This document shows positions 16,607 through 24,195 of a stretch of 64,000 nucleotides of DNA, in pieces (within the stretch, counting starts at the first letter, position 1; every line of letters begins with the position of its first letter). Source of the DNA: Iningainema tapete BLCC-T55 (GTDB lineage: Bacteria > Cyanobacteriota > Cyanobacteriia > Cyanobacteriales > Nostocaceae); NCBI RefSeq assembly GCF_014698965.1, contig NZ_JACXAE010000126.1, forward strand, positions 217,260-281,259, read 5' to 3'. The position numbers and the translations under genes were made by a program. The notes beneath the pieces were generated by a model that did no database searches, was not told where the DNA came from, and worked only from the letters and a program-made list of their open reading frames with translations.

Positions 16607-18403
16607 ATGGAAACTAATATTTATGGAAATATACAGGGATTAAAATCAAGCCAAATTAAAAAACTGCAACAACTTTACGAACAACGGCAACCCTCATATA
16701 GCCTAACTACGCCTGAGTTTGCCTCTACTTTGGCAGCAATCAGTGCAGAAATTCATCAACCAGTATGCTGCTATATAAATAGACGCGGACAGTTGATCCG
16801 AGTGGGGGTAGGAACGCCAATTCAAACTCAAATTCCACCTCAAGAACTGCCCCGCCATAGTACAGAACGCTTAAGCGGTATTCGTTGCATTGCAACTCAA
16901 TTTAAATCAGAACCACCTGATGAAGCTGCGCTGATTACGATGGTACGCCAGCGTTTAGATGCTCTGGTGGTGCTAACCCTGGTGGGAGGCGAAGGTGGAA
17001 GACGGGGCAAACAAACCAATGGCGATATTAAAGAAGCTTTCTTAGCGCACATAGTCCCTAATCCGGAAAAACCTTGGGAGATTTCTCCTCCTTTGAGTTT
17101 AGATGATTTAACCGAGCAAGATGACGACTTAGTTGATGAATGGGAGAGAGAAATTTCTTCTTCTGCCAGTGGAATGCCATTTCAAGACACTGTATCTGAC
17201 TCTGACAAAGTGCTGCTGGTGGGATTGAAGACAGATGACATTTCTCAACAGCGATTTGAAGATGGACTGCAAGAACTGGCACGTTTGGTAGAAACTGTAG
17301 GTGGGAGTGTATTGGAAACAGTGCAACAAAAGCGAAGTCGCCCCCATCCGCAAACAGTCGTCGGTGAGGGAAAAGTTGAGGAAATTTCCCTTTTGGCTTA
17401 CAAACTGGGAGCTAATCTGATTGTCTTTGACCGAGATATCACCCCATCTCAAGCCCGTAATCTAGAAAACGAGATTGGCATCCGAGTTGTAGACAGAACT
17501 GAAGTCATTTTGGATATTTTCGCTCAACGCGCTCAATCGCAAGCAGGTAAATTGCAGGTAGAACTGGCGCAAATGGAATATATGCTGCCTCGGTTGCGCG
17601 GGCAAGGTCGAGAAATGTCCAGGCTAGGAGGCGGAATAGGTACGCGAGGACCTGGTGAAACTAAACTAGAGACGGAACGCCGAACGATTCAGCAGCGCAT
17701 TAGCCAACTTCAGCAGGAAGTCAACCAATTACAAGCACATCGCGCCCGCATTAGACAACAACGACAACAGCAAGAAATTCCGGCGATCGCCTTAGTAGGT
17801 TACACAAATGCTGGTAAATCCACTTTGTTGAATGTGTTAACTAATGCTGAGGTTTACACGGCGGATCAACTATTTGCCACTCTCGACCCCACAACGCGAA
17901 AGCTGGTGATTACAGATCCAGAAACGAAAGAACGCAGGACTATTGTGCTAACAGATACTGTAGGATTTATTCACGAACTGCCGCCACCGCTGGTGGATGC
18001 ATTCCGCGCCACCCTAGAGGAAGTGACTGAAGCTACGGCGTTGCTTCATGTTGTTGATTTGTCTCATCCAGCTTGGGAAAGCCACATTGCGAGTGTGGAG
18101 GAAGTGCTAGCAGAAATGCCTGGTGTAGAGACGCGAAATTTGAGCCAGCGCGTTGCGGGGGTTCCCCCCGTTGTAGCGTCTGGCGTCGCGTCTCTACATA
18201 TTGCCTTTAACAAGGTTGATCAAGTAGATAGCGAAACTCTGGCTTTAGCTCAGCAAAAATACCCAGAAGCCGTGTTTATCTCAGCTACTCAACGCCTGGG
18301 CTTAGATACTTTACGACAGCGATTACTGCAACTGATTGACGAACCGATCGCAAGTAGAGACGCGAAAATTGAGCCAGCGCTGCATCCGGGTTTCCCTCCG
18401 TAG
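16607..18403 (+). CDS. hflX: GTPase HflX with two embedded palindromic repeats
   Basis: A 598-residue ribosome-associated GTPase that in other bacteria splits stalled or stressed ribosomes. It has an N-terminal extension of about 190 residues, the HflX domain with GGxGTRGPGETKLE near residue 345-357, a coiled-coil linker, and a G domain: G1 GYTNAGKST (about 398-406), G3 DTVGF (about 449), G4 NKVD (about 535), G5 SAT. Between G3 and G4 an in-frame 75-bp palindromic repeat (18124-18198) adds about 25 residues, and a second copy (18354-18425) supplies the final residues and the TAG stop. The core motifs remain in frame, so the protein may still work, but its G domain has an unusual insert. Confidence 0.93.
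   Translation: METNIYGNIQGLKSSQIKKLQQLYEQRQPSYSLTTPEFASTLAAISAEIHQPVCCYINRRGQLIRVGVGTPIQTQIPPQELPRHSTERLSGIRCIATQFKSEPPDEAALITMVRQRLDALVVLTLVGGEGGRRGKQTNGDIKEAFLAHIVPNPEKPWEISPPLSLDDLTEQDDDLVDEWEREISSSASGMPFQDTVSDSDKVLLVGLKTDDISQQRFEDGLQELARLVETVGGSVLETVQQKRSRPHPQTVVGEGKVEEISLLAYKLGANLIVFDRDITPSQARNLENEIGIRVVDRTEVILDIFAQRAQSQAGKLQVELAQMEYMLPRLRGQGREMSRLGGGIGTRGPGETKLETERRTIQQRISQLQQEVNQLQAHRARIRQQRQQQEIPAIALVGYTNAGKSTLLNVLTNAEVYTADQLFATLDPTTRKLVITDPETKERRTIVLTDTVGFIHELPPPLVDAFRATLEEVTEATALLHVVDLSHPAWESHIASVEEVLAEMPGVETRNLSQRVAGVPPVVASGVASLHIAFNKVDQVDSETLALAQQKYPEAVFISATQRLGLDTLRQRLLQLIDEPIASRDAKIEPALHPGFPP
18124..18198. repeat. GTAGAGACG palindromic repeat inside the hflX G domain
   Basis: The ends TGTAGAGACGCGA and TCGCGTCTCTACA are inverted, with a GC-rich centre (GGGGG TT CCCCCC). 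Its 75 bp equal 25 codons, so the frame is preserved. It shares ends and much of its interior with the copy at 18354-18425. Confidence 0.9.
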
Positions 18404-18425
18404 GCGACTGGCGTCGCGTCTCTAC
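18354..18425. repeat. GTAGAGACG palindromic repeat forming the hflX C terminus
   Basis: GTAGAGACGCGA and TCGCGTCTCTAC bracket a 72-bp element. The hflX frame runs into it and stops at TAG 18401-18403, so the ancestral C terminus has been replaced by repeat-encoded residues. Confidence 0.88.
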
Positions 18426-18459
18426 AGTTGAGGCAGAAAAACTGAGCAGTTAAGGCGAA

Positions 18460-18522
18460 ATGGCGGAATTTTTCCCCCCTCGTTTCCGCTTGCAGATAGA
18501 GGAATCAAAATTCGGCAACTAA
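18460..18522 (+). CDS. Possible 20-residue ORF upstream of the ATP-grasp gene
   Basis: ATG at 18460 opens 20 codons ending at TAA 18520-18522, with AAGG placed about 5 bases upstream. The peptide begins MAEFFPPRFR and ends in an Ile-Glu-Glu-Ser-Lys stretch. A short peptide gene next to an ATP-grasp ligase recalls ribosomal-peptide systems such as graspetides or PGM1-type ligases, but there is no recognisable leader or repeated core. It could equally be a leader peptide or chance. Conservation in relatives would decide. Confidence 0.25.
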   Translation: MAEFFPPRFRLQIEESKFGN

Positions 18523-18569
18523 TACCTTGAAAATCAGGTAGATGCACTCATTAGGTCTTAAATTTTTGC

Positions 18570-19886
18570 ATGAACTCAACATACGACTTTCATTACTTTC
18601 AAGGAGGTTCTTTTTCCGATCTGTTTGCTCAAGACATGACGGATACACGTTATGCGCTCATCCTAAATTACCCTGCGACTGCCAGTTGGGCTGCTTATCC
18701 CAACACGAAAAAATACTTTCTTCAAGACGGCAGTAGTGAAGCCACCAAAACCTCCTTCGACAAGATTTGCCAGAAGGAAGCTTGGAAAAATTTGGCTGTT
18801 TTAGGCGATGCCCTTCCAGGAATTGTGATTATTCCACCGTCAAAGTTGCTGATTGACTACTGGCAGGAGCATTTTGGCTTCAGCTACTCCAATAGAGCGA
18901 TGATGCAGTGTTCGGTTTATTTGGATGAACTCAGCCAGAGCGAGACTCCTTCCCTTCGGGACGCTGCGCGAACGGAGTCGCTTCGCGAACGCTTTGACAA
19001 ACTCATCACTCTATTTCCCTTTGATCATCTCACTAGAGAAAAACACGCCGTCGATCCGGAGACTCACTACCGCTTGCTCAGCAAAGTGACGCTAGCCGAG
19101 TTGGGAGTGCAATGTCCGAAATACTCAAGCTACAATCTTCACACCACTAGTCTCGAAGACATTCAGTTACCTGAGCAATTCCCCTACTTGATCAAAACGT
19201 CTCACGGACTTTCAGGAGAAGGCACTTACATTATCAAAAGCGCCAGCGAGCTTTCCTACTGCCTTGAAGAACTGAGGAAGTATCTCGATATTAAGTTGCT
19301 CGATACGATTATTGTCTCGGAGTTTGTCAAGAATGCTGTACACAATTACTGCGTGCAGTTCTACGTCAACAAAGCGGGAGAGATAACGCTCATCGGCACT
19401 ACCAGTCAACTCGTTACAGAGGAGGGCAACTATTTAGGGGGACTGATTCACTACCGTGACGACATGAGCAGGTTCAGTGAGATGATTGCCGCCATTGGTG
19501 AGTATGCTCATCAACAGGGGTATTTCGGCTTCATTGGCTTCGACGTGTTGGAAGATCGAGACGGACAGTTTTATATGATCGATGCCAATTTCCGAATCAA
19601 TGGCTCAACTCCGCTCTGCTTGCAGCGCCATACTTTACTGTCCCTGGGAAAGGAGGTAGCTAAATATTCCAGTGATTACCGTATGGATGGGACATTGGAC
19701 TCTATTCTAGTCACCCTAAAACCAGAACTGGAGCGCAAGGACTTTATGATTTTGTCGGCTTTGGATAAGGTCAAATACGGAAAAATCTACACCGAAATTT
19801 ACGGAATCGTTACTGGGGAGACGGTCGAGGAAATGCAGCAAATCGAGCAGAACTTACATCGTAAGGGATTGCAGTGGCAATTTTAA
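18570..19886 (+). CDS. ATP-grasp superfamily ligase, substrate unknown
   Basis: A 438-residue protein with a pre-ATP-grasp N-terminal region and an ATP-grasp domain from about residue 165. PYLIKTSHGLSGEGT (204-218) gives the ATP-binding Lys208 and glycine-rich loop. IGFDVLEDRDGQFYMID followed by ANFRINGS (321-345) gives the metal-binding Asp/Asn and the conserved Arg and Asn. Members join a carboxylate to an amine through an acyl-phosphate. It is not cyanophycin synthetase, because no Mur ligase domain is present. It is followed 27 bases later by an isoaspartyl peptidase gene, suggesting a product with peptide or beta-aspartyl linkages. Residues 124-141 are encoded by a dispersed repeat (18942-18992), which may be an inserted loop. 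The ATG has only a weak, distant ribosome site. Confidence 0.8.
   Translation: MNSTYDFHYFQGGSFSDLFAQDMTDTRYALILNYPATASWAAYPNTKKYFLQDGSSEATKTSFDKICQKEAWKNLAVLGDALPGIVIIPPSKLLIDYWQEHFGFSYSNRAMMQCSVYLDELSQSETPSLRDAARTESLRERFDKLITLFPFDHLTREKHAVDPETHYRLLSKVTLAELGVQCPKYSSYNLHTTSLEDIQLPEQFPYLIKTSHGLSGEGTYIIKSASELSYCLEELRKYLDIKLLDTIIVSEFVKNAVHNYCVQFYVNKAGEITLIGTTSQLVTEEGNYLGGLIHYRDDMSRFSEMIAAIGEYAHQQGYFGFIGFDVLEDRDGQFYMIDANFRINGSTPLCLQRHTLLSLGKEVAKYSSDYRMDGTLDSILVTLKPELERKDFMILSALDKVKYGKIYTEIYGIVTGETVEEMQQIEQNLHRKGLQWQF
18942..18992. repeat. Dispersed GC-rich repeat inside the ATP-grasp coding sequence
   Basis: The stretch contains GACTCC...GGAGTC inverted ends around CCCTTCGGGACGCTGCGCGAA and a following CTTCGCGAACG. 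This composition matches a dispersed repeat type known from Nostocales genomes. It is in frame and codes for a Ser/Arg-rich linker (residues 124-141). Confidence 0.65.
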
Positions 19887-19913
19887 ACAACCTATAAAAA
19901 CAGAAGGAAAATT

Positions 19914-20813
19914 ATGGCATTAGCTATTATTGTTCACGGTGGAGCGAAAACCATTTCAGAGGAAAAGGTTGCAGCTAATAATGCTGGATGCTTGGCAGCA
20001 GTAGAGGCGGGTTGGGTAGTGCTGACTAGCGGGGGTACTGCTGCAGAAGCTGTTGAGGCAGCCATCCGCGTTCTTGAAGCTGACCAAACTTTTAACGCGA
20101 GTCTTGGTTCGACTCTCAACAGCGATGGGGAGGTGGAACTAGACGCGGCGGTTATGGAGGGCGCTTCCTTAGGTTGGGGAGCAGTGGCAGCAGTTCAGGG
20201 GGTGCGTCATCCGATCGCGGTGGCACGGAAGATTATGGATGAAAAACCCAGGCTGCTAGTGGCGCGAGGTGCAGAACGCTTTGCCGCTGACATCGGAGCC
20301 GAGATGTGTAAAAAAGAAGACTTAATAGCCTCGGAGCAGTGGCAGGAGTGGAAGGAGGAGCAGCAAGTTTTGGATCGCCCCAATACCGTAGGCTGCGTTG
20401 CTATGGATGCTAGCGGCACCCTAGCAGCTGGAACTTCAACAGGAGGCACCACGAATCAGCAATCCGGTCGCGTCGGCGACAGCGCGATCGTGGGCAGTGG
20501 CTTGTACGCTGACAATAAACTCGGCGCTTGCTCAACAACGGGTGATGGCGAGTCGATTATCCCAGTGGTTCTAGCTAAAACTGCGATTGATTTCCTGAGT
20601 GGAGACAGACACCCAGACGAAGCAGCGCAGATGGCGATTGACGTTCTCAAATCTAGGGTGACAGGAGAGGCTGGGTGTATTCTTTTAGACCGTCAGGGAC
20701 GGGTTGGCTGGGCGTATAACTCCCAAGACATGGCTTGTGCTTATATGACTACAGAAATGAACACACCTGCTGTGTTTACCAAAAAAGAATCCAAGCAGTT
20801 GCTTTATGTTTGA
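19914..20813 (+). CDS. iaaA: Isoaspartyl peptidase / plant-type L-asparaginase
   Basis: A 299-residue Ntn-hydrolase precursor. These enzymes cleave themselves before a catalytic Thr and then hydrolyse beta-aspartyl dipeptides and asparagine. The nucleophile is Thr158 in NTVGCVAMD, followed by the conserved GTSTGGTT, GRVGDSAIVGSGLYAD and TGDGE blocks. The residue before the Thr is Asn, where many members have Gly or Asp. AAGGA lies 7 bases before the ATG. In cyanobacteria this family releases Asp and Arg from the cyanophycin dipeptide. The tight spacing with the ATP-grasp gene upstream (27 bases) and the hemerythrin gene downstream (40 bases) suggests one operon. Confidence 0.92.
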   Translation: MALAIIVHGGAKTISEEKVAANNAGCLAAVEAGWVVLTSGGTAAEAVEAAIRVLEADQTFNASLGSTLNSDGEVELDAAVMEGASLGWGAVAAVQGVRHPIAVARKIMDEKPRLLVARGAERFAADIGAEMCKKEDLIASEQWQEWKEEQQVLDRPNTVGCVAMDASGTLAAGTSTGGTTNQQSGRVGDSAIVGSGLYADNKLGACSTTGDGESIIPVVLAKTAIDFLSGDRHPDEAAQMAIDVLKSRVTGEAGCILLDRQGRVGWAYNSQDMACAYMTTEMNTPAVFTKKESKQLLYV

Positions 20814-20853
20814 TAAATTTTGATCGGTTCACAATTGTTAGAGGAGAATAAAA

Positions 20854-21882
20854 ATGGTAACGACTCTTGATGACACCAAGCGCCTTTCCATTGCCACAAA
20901 ATTGGCAGATATGAAAGCACTACAAAATCTGCTGATTAACAACGAGCAGCAATTCATCCAGGATTGTACTGATGATGAGATTCGCGATCGCCTACAGGAC
21001 ATGCTTGAAGACGATCACAAAAACCTGGGTGTTATCGATACTGTAATTGTTCAATATGGAGTCAAGGGAGAGTCTAAGGAAACAACCCAGAAGATGATTG
21101 CTCAAGTTGAGCAACTAATGTCTAGTTCTGAGTTGACTTTGTTTGAGAAAGTATTTGAGCATGAATTGCTCAAGCATAAGCAGACGATGACTGGGCTGCT
21201 AATCCATAAGGCTGCTCAAGTAGTTGGTGCTGATGTTGAAGCTGCCATTACTCCTTTAAATAAAGTTAACTTTGAAAACCGCGCTCATCAAGAGCAACTC
21301 AAAGGGATTCTAGAAATTCTGGGTGTTCGTGAACTGACAGGATTTGAGCCGAAGCAGGGACTGTGGGGACGAGTTCAAGATGCTGTTGCCGCCTTAAGTG
21401 GCGTGGTGGGTAGTGTAGTAACACGTACCGATGATGAGATGAGCATCCGTGAGCTTCTTCTCATGGATCATACTAAGGCAGATATTTTGTTTACGGAAAT
21501 TTTTAGTGCTAAAGATCCGCACAAAATCCAAGAGTATTTTGGGCAACTTTACAAAGACATAAAAGTTCATGGTACAGCCGAAGAACAAGTCCTTTACCCA
21601 GCAGTTCGTCCGTATTACGAACACACACAGGAAATATACGATCAGACTGACGAAGTGATGGAGATGTTAGACGAAATTAAGCCTTTGTCCCCGGATTCAT
21701 CTGAGTTCAAAGCAAAAGTTGAGCAGCTAAGAACTGCAGTGCGAAATCACATTAATCAAGAAGAGCAGGATATATTTCCCAAACTCCGCGACAACTTTAG
21801 CCACGAGCAGCTCAAGCAAATGGCTACTGAATTTAAAACAGTTAAAAGCAAGCTACAAGAGCAGATAGCTGCTTCCACATAG
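20854..21882 (+). CDS. Hemerythrin HHE-domain protein with helical N-terminal domain
   Basis: A 342-residue all-helical protein. The C-terminal half (about residues 195-320) is an HHE cation-binding domain with His206, His239, Glu243, His257 and the HINQEEQDIFP segment (His299, Glu303), consistent with a di-iron site. The N-terminal half (about 1-165) is another helical bundle with His and Glu residues (EDDHKNL, FEHELLKHKQTM, LLIHKA), possibly a second, diverged ferritin-like bundle. Such proteins bind oxygen, nitric oxide or iron. A strong GAGGAG lies 7 bases before the ATG. It belongs to the same run as the ATP-grasp and isoaspartyl peptidase genes. Confidence 0.88.
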   Translation: MVTTLDDTKRLSIATKLADMKALQNLLINNEQQFIQDCTDDEIRDRLQDMLEDDHKNLGVIDTVIVQYGVKGESKETTQKMIAQVEQLMSSSELTLFEKVFEHELLKHKQTMTGLLIHKAAQVVGADVEAAITPLNKVNFENRAHQEQLKGILEILGVRELTGFEPKQGLWGRVQDAVAALSGVVGSVVTRTDDEMSIRELLLMDHTKADILFTEIFSAKDPHKIQEYFGQLYKDIKVHGTAEEQVLYPAVRPYYEHTQEIYDQTDEVMEMLDEIKPLSPDSSEFKAKVEQLRTAVRNHINQEEQDIFPKLRDNFSHEQLKQMATEFKTVKSKLQEQIAAST

Positions 21883-21914
21883 AGCAGCAAACAAGATTCT
21901 CGCAAGGTGCAATT

Positions 21915-22310
21915 ATGAACAATCTCACGACGTGGAAGTATATATTTCAACTCAAGGCTGTGATCAATTGGGTCGAATCAGTATTTTTGCTGTTATCCGA
22001 TCAATGGATTCGCTCCTTGCTTAATCAAGCACCCCTCACCAATCCTGAATATTCACACTTGTTTCTTGTGTTGGTATTCATGATCGGGATTGGTTATTGG
22101 TGGGTTGGTAACGACGTAGAGCGCAATTATGGTATTATAAAATTCGGAATTTTGGCACAATCTTCAGTTTTTGTTGTGCTGGCATATCATACCTTGGTAA
22201 ACAAACTTCACCCACTTTATTTAATACCTGGTATTATTGACCTTGTCTTTGCAATTCTCTTTAGTATTTTTCTATACTCATACTCTCGAACTCAACCTGC
22301 TCTTGAGTAA
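21915..22310 (+). CDS. Small multi-span membrane protein, unknown function
   Basis: A 131-residue protein with four likely membrane segments (about 18-30, 47-63, 74-92 and 100-122). The spans FLVLVFMIGIGYWWVG and LYLIPGIIDLVFAILFSIFL are clear, with the charged NDVERNYG between spans 2 and 3. No family was recognised with confidence. A good AAGGTG sits 6 bases before the ATG, and it follows the hemerythrin gene by 32 bases, so it is probably the last gene of that operon. Confidence 0.7.
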   Translation: MNNLTTWKYIFQLKAVINWVESVFLLLSDQWIRSLLNQAPLTNPEYSHLFLVLVFMIGIGYWWVGNDVERNYGIIKFGILAQSSVFVVLAYHTLVNKLHPLYLIPGIIDLVFAILFSIFLYSYSRTQPALE

Positions 22311-22346
22311 TTTATTAAACAAAGATGACTCAAATTTAAAAAACAT

Positions 22347-24122
22347 TCATCCTTTGCGTTTGGCAAGGTTGGCAACTACTGTGACTAAATCAGATGGCTC
22401 AACAGGTTTAGGTACGTGCATCTGAAATCCTGCGGCAATAGCGCGTGAAACCTCCTCATCTGTTGCAAATGCTGTCAAGGCAACGGCAGGAATTATCCAC
22501 TTTCGTTCTGCTTCCATCCGCTTCACAAAATCAATCAGCGAATAACCGTCCTGCACTGGCATCCCAATGTCACTAATGAGGACATCTGGTTTAAATCTGG
22601 AAAGCACGTCTATTGCCTCACTTACTGAGAGAACAGCAGTTACCTGCGCCCCGCACTCTTCGAGAATGAAGGTAATCAACTCACATGTATCAATATTGTC
22701 ATCTACAACAAGTATCTGCAAGCCATTCAAAACTTGATGGTTACTAAAGCTTACTTCCCTGTTTGAAATTGCCTGCTGCTGTGGCGAATCGATCATGGGA
22801 AGCTCAACTGTAAATGTTGCGCCCAATCCAACTCCAGCACTAGCCGCACTAACTTTACCATTATGCATTTCTACTAAATGCTGTACAATTGAAAGTCCCA
22901 GTCCGAGTCCGTCATGGGATCTTGTAGTTGTGGCATCAGCTTGACGGAAGGGTTCAAAGACATAAGGCAGAAATTCAGGACTAATACCTTTGCCAGTGTC
23001 GCTGATCGTAATCTGAGCAGTTAAGTCAATTTGCTCTAGTCGAACTTCCACATAACCACCAGTAGGTGTGAACTTAACCGCGTTCAAGAGCAAATTCCAG
23101 ACAATTTGCTGCAAGCGCTCCGCATCAGCCATAACCTGACCTTTCATGGGGTCAATGATGCATTTTACCTCAATAGCTTTGGTTTGAGCTATGGGATGAA
23201 TGTTCTCAATAACTGCGCTAATTACTGGTATCAAGTCAAGGGGACACATATTTAGATGAATTTGTCCCTGAACAATGCGCGAGATATCTAGGATGTCATC
23301 TATCAGTTTACCCTGTAACTTTGCATTTCGTTCAATTGTTTCCAGTGCTTTAGCGGCAGTTACTGCGTTCAAATTCTGATTACGCAGCATTCGCGTCCAA
23401 CCCAGAATGGAGTTGAGAGGTGTGCGCAGTTCGTGGGAGACTATTGCCAGAAACTCATCCTTGACGCGGTTTGCTTCCTGGGCTTTGCGGTAGAGCCTTT
23501 GCTTCTCGACTTCTGCAAGCTTGCGCTCAGTAATGTCGCGTAGCAACCAACGCAGCCCAAAGAGCTTGCCTTCACCATCGCGCACGGCAGCCACAGTTAC
23601 AGCAACGTCTATTGGTTTACGATTATGTGGTTGTAGGCGCACATCCCACTCCCGTATCCAATCTCCAGTGCGCGGTTGGGTAAGTTCGGTTTCAAAAGCC
23701 AAACGCTCTTTTTCCACTACAAAAGCGAGTAGCGATCGCTCTACCAAATGATATGTATTCAGCAAGGTGGCAGCGGCGCGGTTGGCTTGCTGAATTTTCC
23801 CTTGTGTATCGGTTACTAAATAGCCATCCGGTGCTTGTTCAAACAAATCTTGGTAGCGCTGGTGTTCTGCAAGTGCTATTTGACGAGCAATATCCAATTC
23901 CTGATTTTGAATAGTCAGTTCCTGATTAAGCTCTACCAGTTCCTCATTTTGAATAGCTAATTCCTCTTGTGCTATTTCTAGTTCTTCCAAGGCAATGCTA
24001 AGTTTGCTAAAGGCTTCTGTCAATAGCTGTTGCACTAAAGGCGATTCCTCGGTACGTTTTTGCCCTGAGGCGAAACGTTCGCGCAAAGCTTCTATAGTCT
24101 GGGCAAAGTTTTTCAAGTTCAT
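22347..24122 (-). CDS. Hybrid sensor histidine kinase (PAS-HisKA-HATPase-REC)
   Basis: A 591-residue cytoplasmic hybrid kinase with no membrane segment. Order: N-terminal helix with a heptad-like Glu/Leu/Gln coiled coil (about 40-85), PAS/PAC (about 88-205), dimerisation domain with phospho-accepting His230 in IVSHELRTPLNS, ATPase domain with N box (LLLNAVKF, about 344-351), G boxes (SDTGKGIS, LGLGLSIV), and a C-terminal receiver with Asp518 in LISD, Thr in ALTA and Lys in PKP. The receiver closely resembles both stand-alone receivers at 3.3 and 7.1 kb. It is convergent with the hemerythrin operon, 36 bases apart. The signal it senses is unknown. Confidence 0.93.
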   Translation of the reverse strand: MNLKNFAQTIEALRERFASGQKRTEESPLVQQLLTEAFSKLSIALEELEIAQEELAIQNEELVELNQELTIQNQELDIARQIALAEHQRYQDLFEQAPDGYLVTDTQGKIQQANRAAATLLNTYHLVERSLLAFVVEKERLAFETELTQPRTGDWIREWDVRLQPHNRKPIDVAVTVAAVRDGEGKLFGLRWLLRDITERKLAEVEKQRLYRKAQEANRVKDEFLAIVSHELRTPLNSILGWTRMLRNQNLNAVTAAKALETIERNAKLQGKLIDDILDISRIVQGQIHLNMCPLDLIPVISAVIENIHPIAQTKAIEVKCIIDPMKGQVMADAERLQQIVWNLLLNAVKFTPTGGYVEVRLEQIDLTAQITISDTGKGISPEFLPYVFEPFRQADATTTRSHDGLGLGLSIVQHLVEMHNGKVSAASAGVGLGATFTVELPMIDSPQQQAISNREVSFSNHQVLNGLQILVVDDNIDTCELITFILEECGAQVTAVLSVSEAIDVLSRFKPDVLISDIGMPVQDGYSLIDFVKRMEAERKWIIPAVALTAFATDEEVSRAIAAGFQMHVPKPVEPSDLVTVVANLAKRKG

Positions 24123-24195
24123 GCAAGTATTTGGCTTATCTGTCCTTGGGTAGTGTAATTTACCTAACTTATTTAGCTATGATTTATATAATAAA

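Noticed and set aside
18570..19886. Cyanophycin synthetase
   Set aside because: The protein has only an ATP-grasp domain and is half the expected length; the Mur-ligase half is absent. The isoaspartyl peptidase next door is therefore not enough to call a cyanophycin operon.
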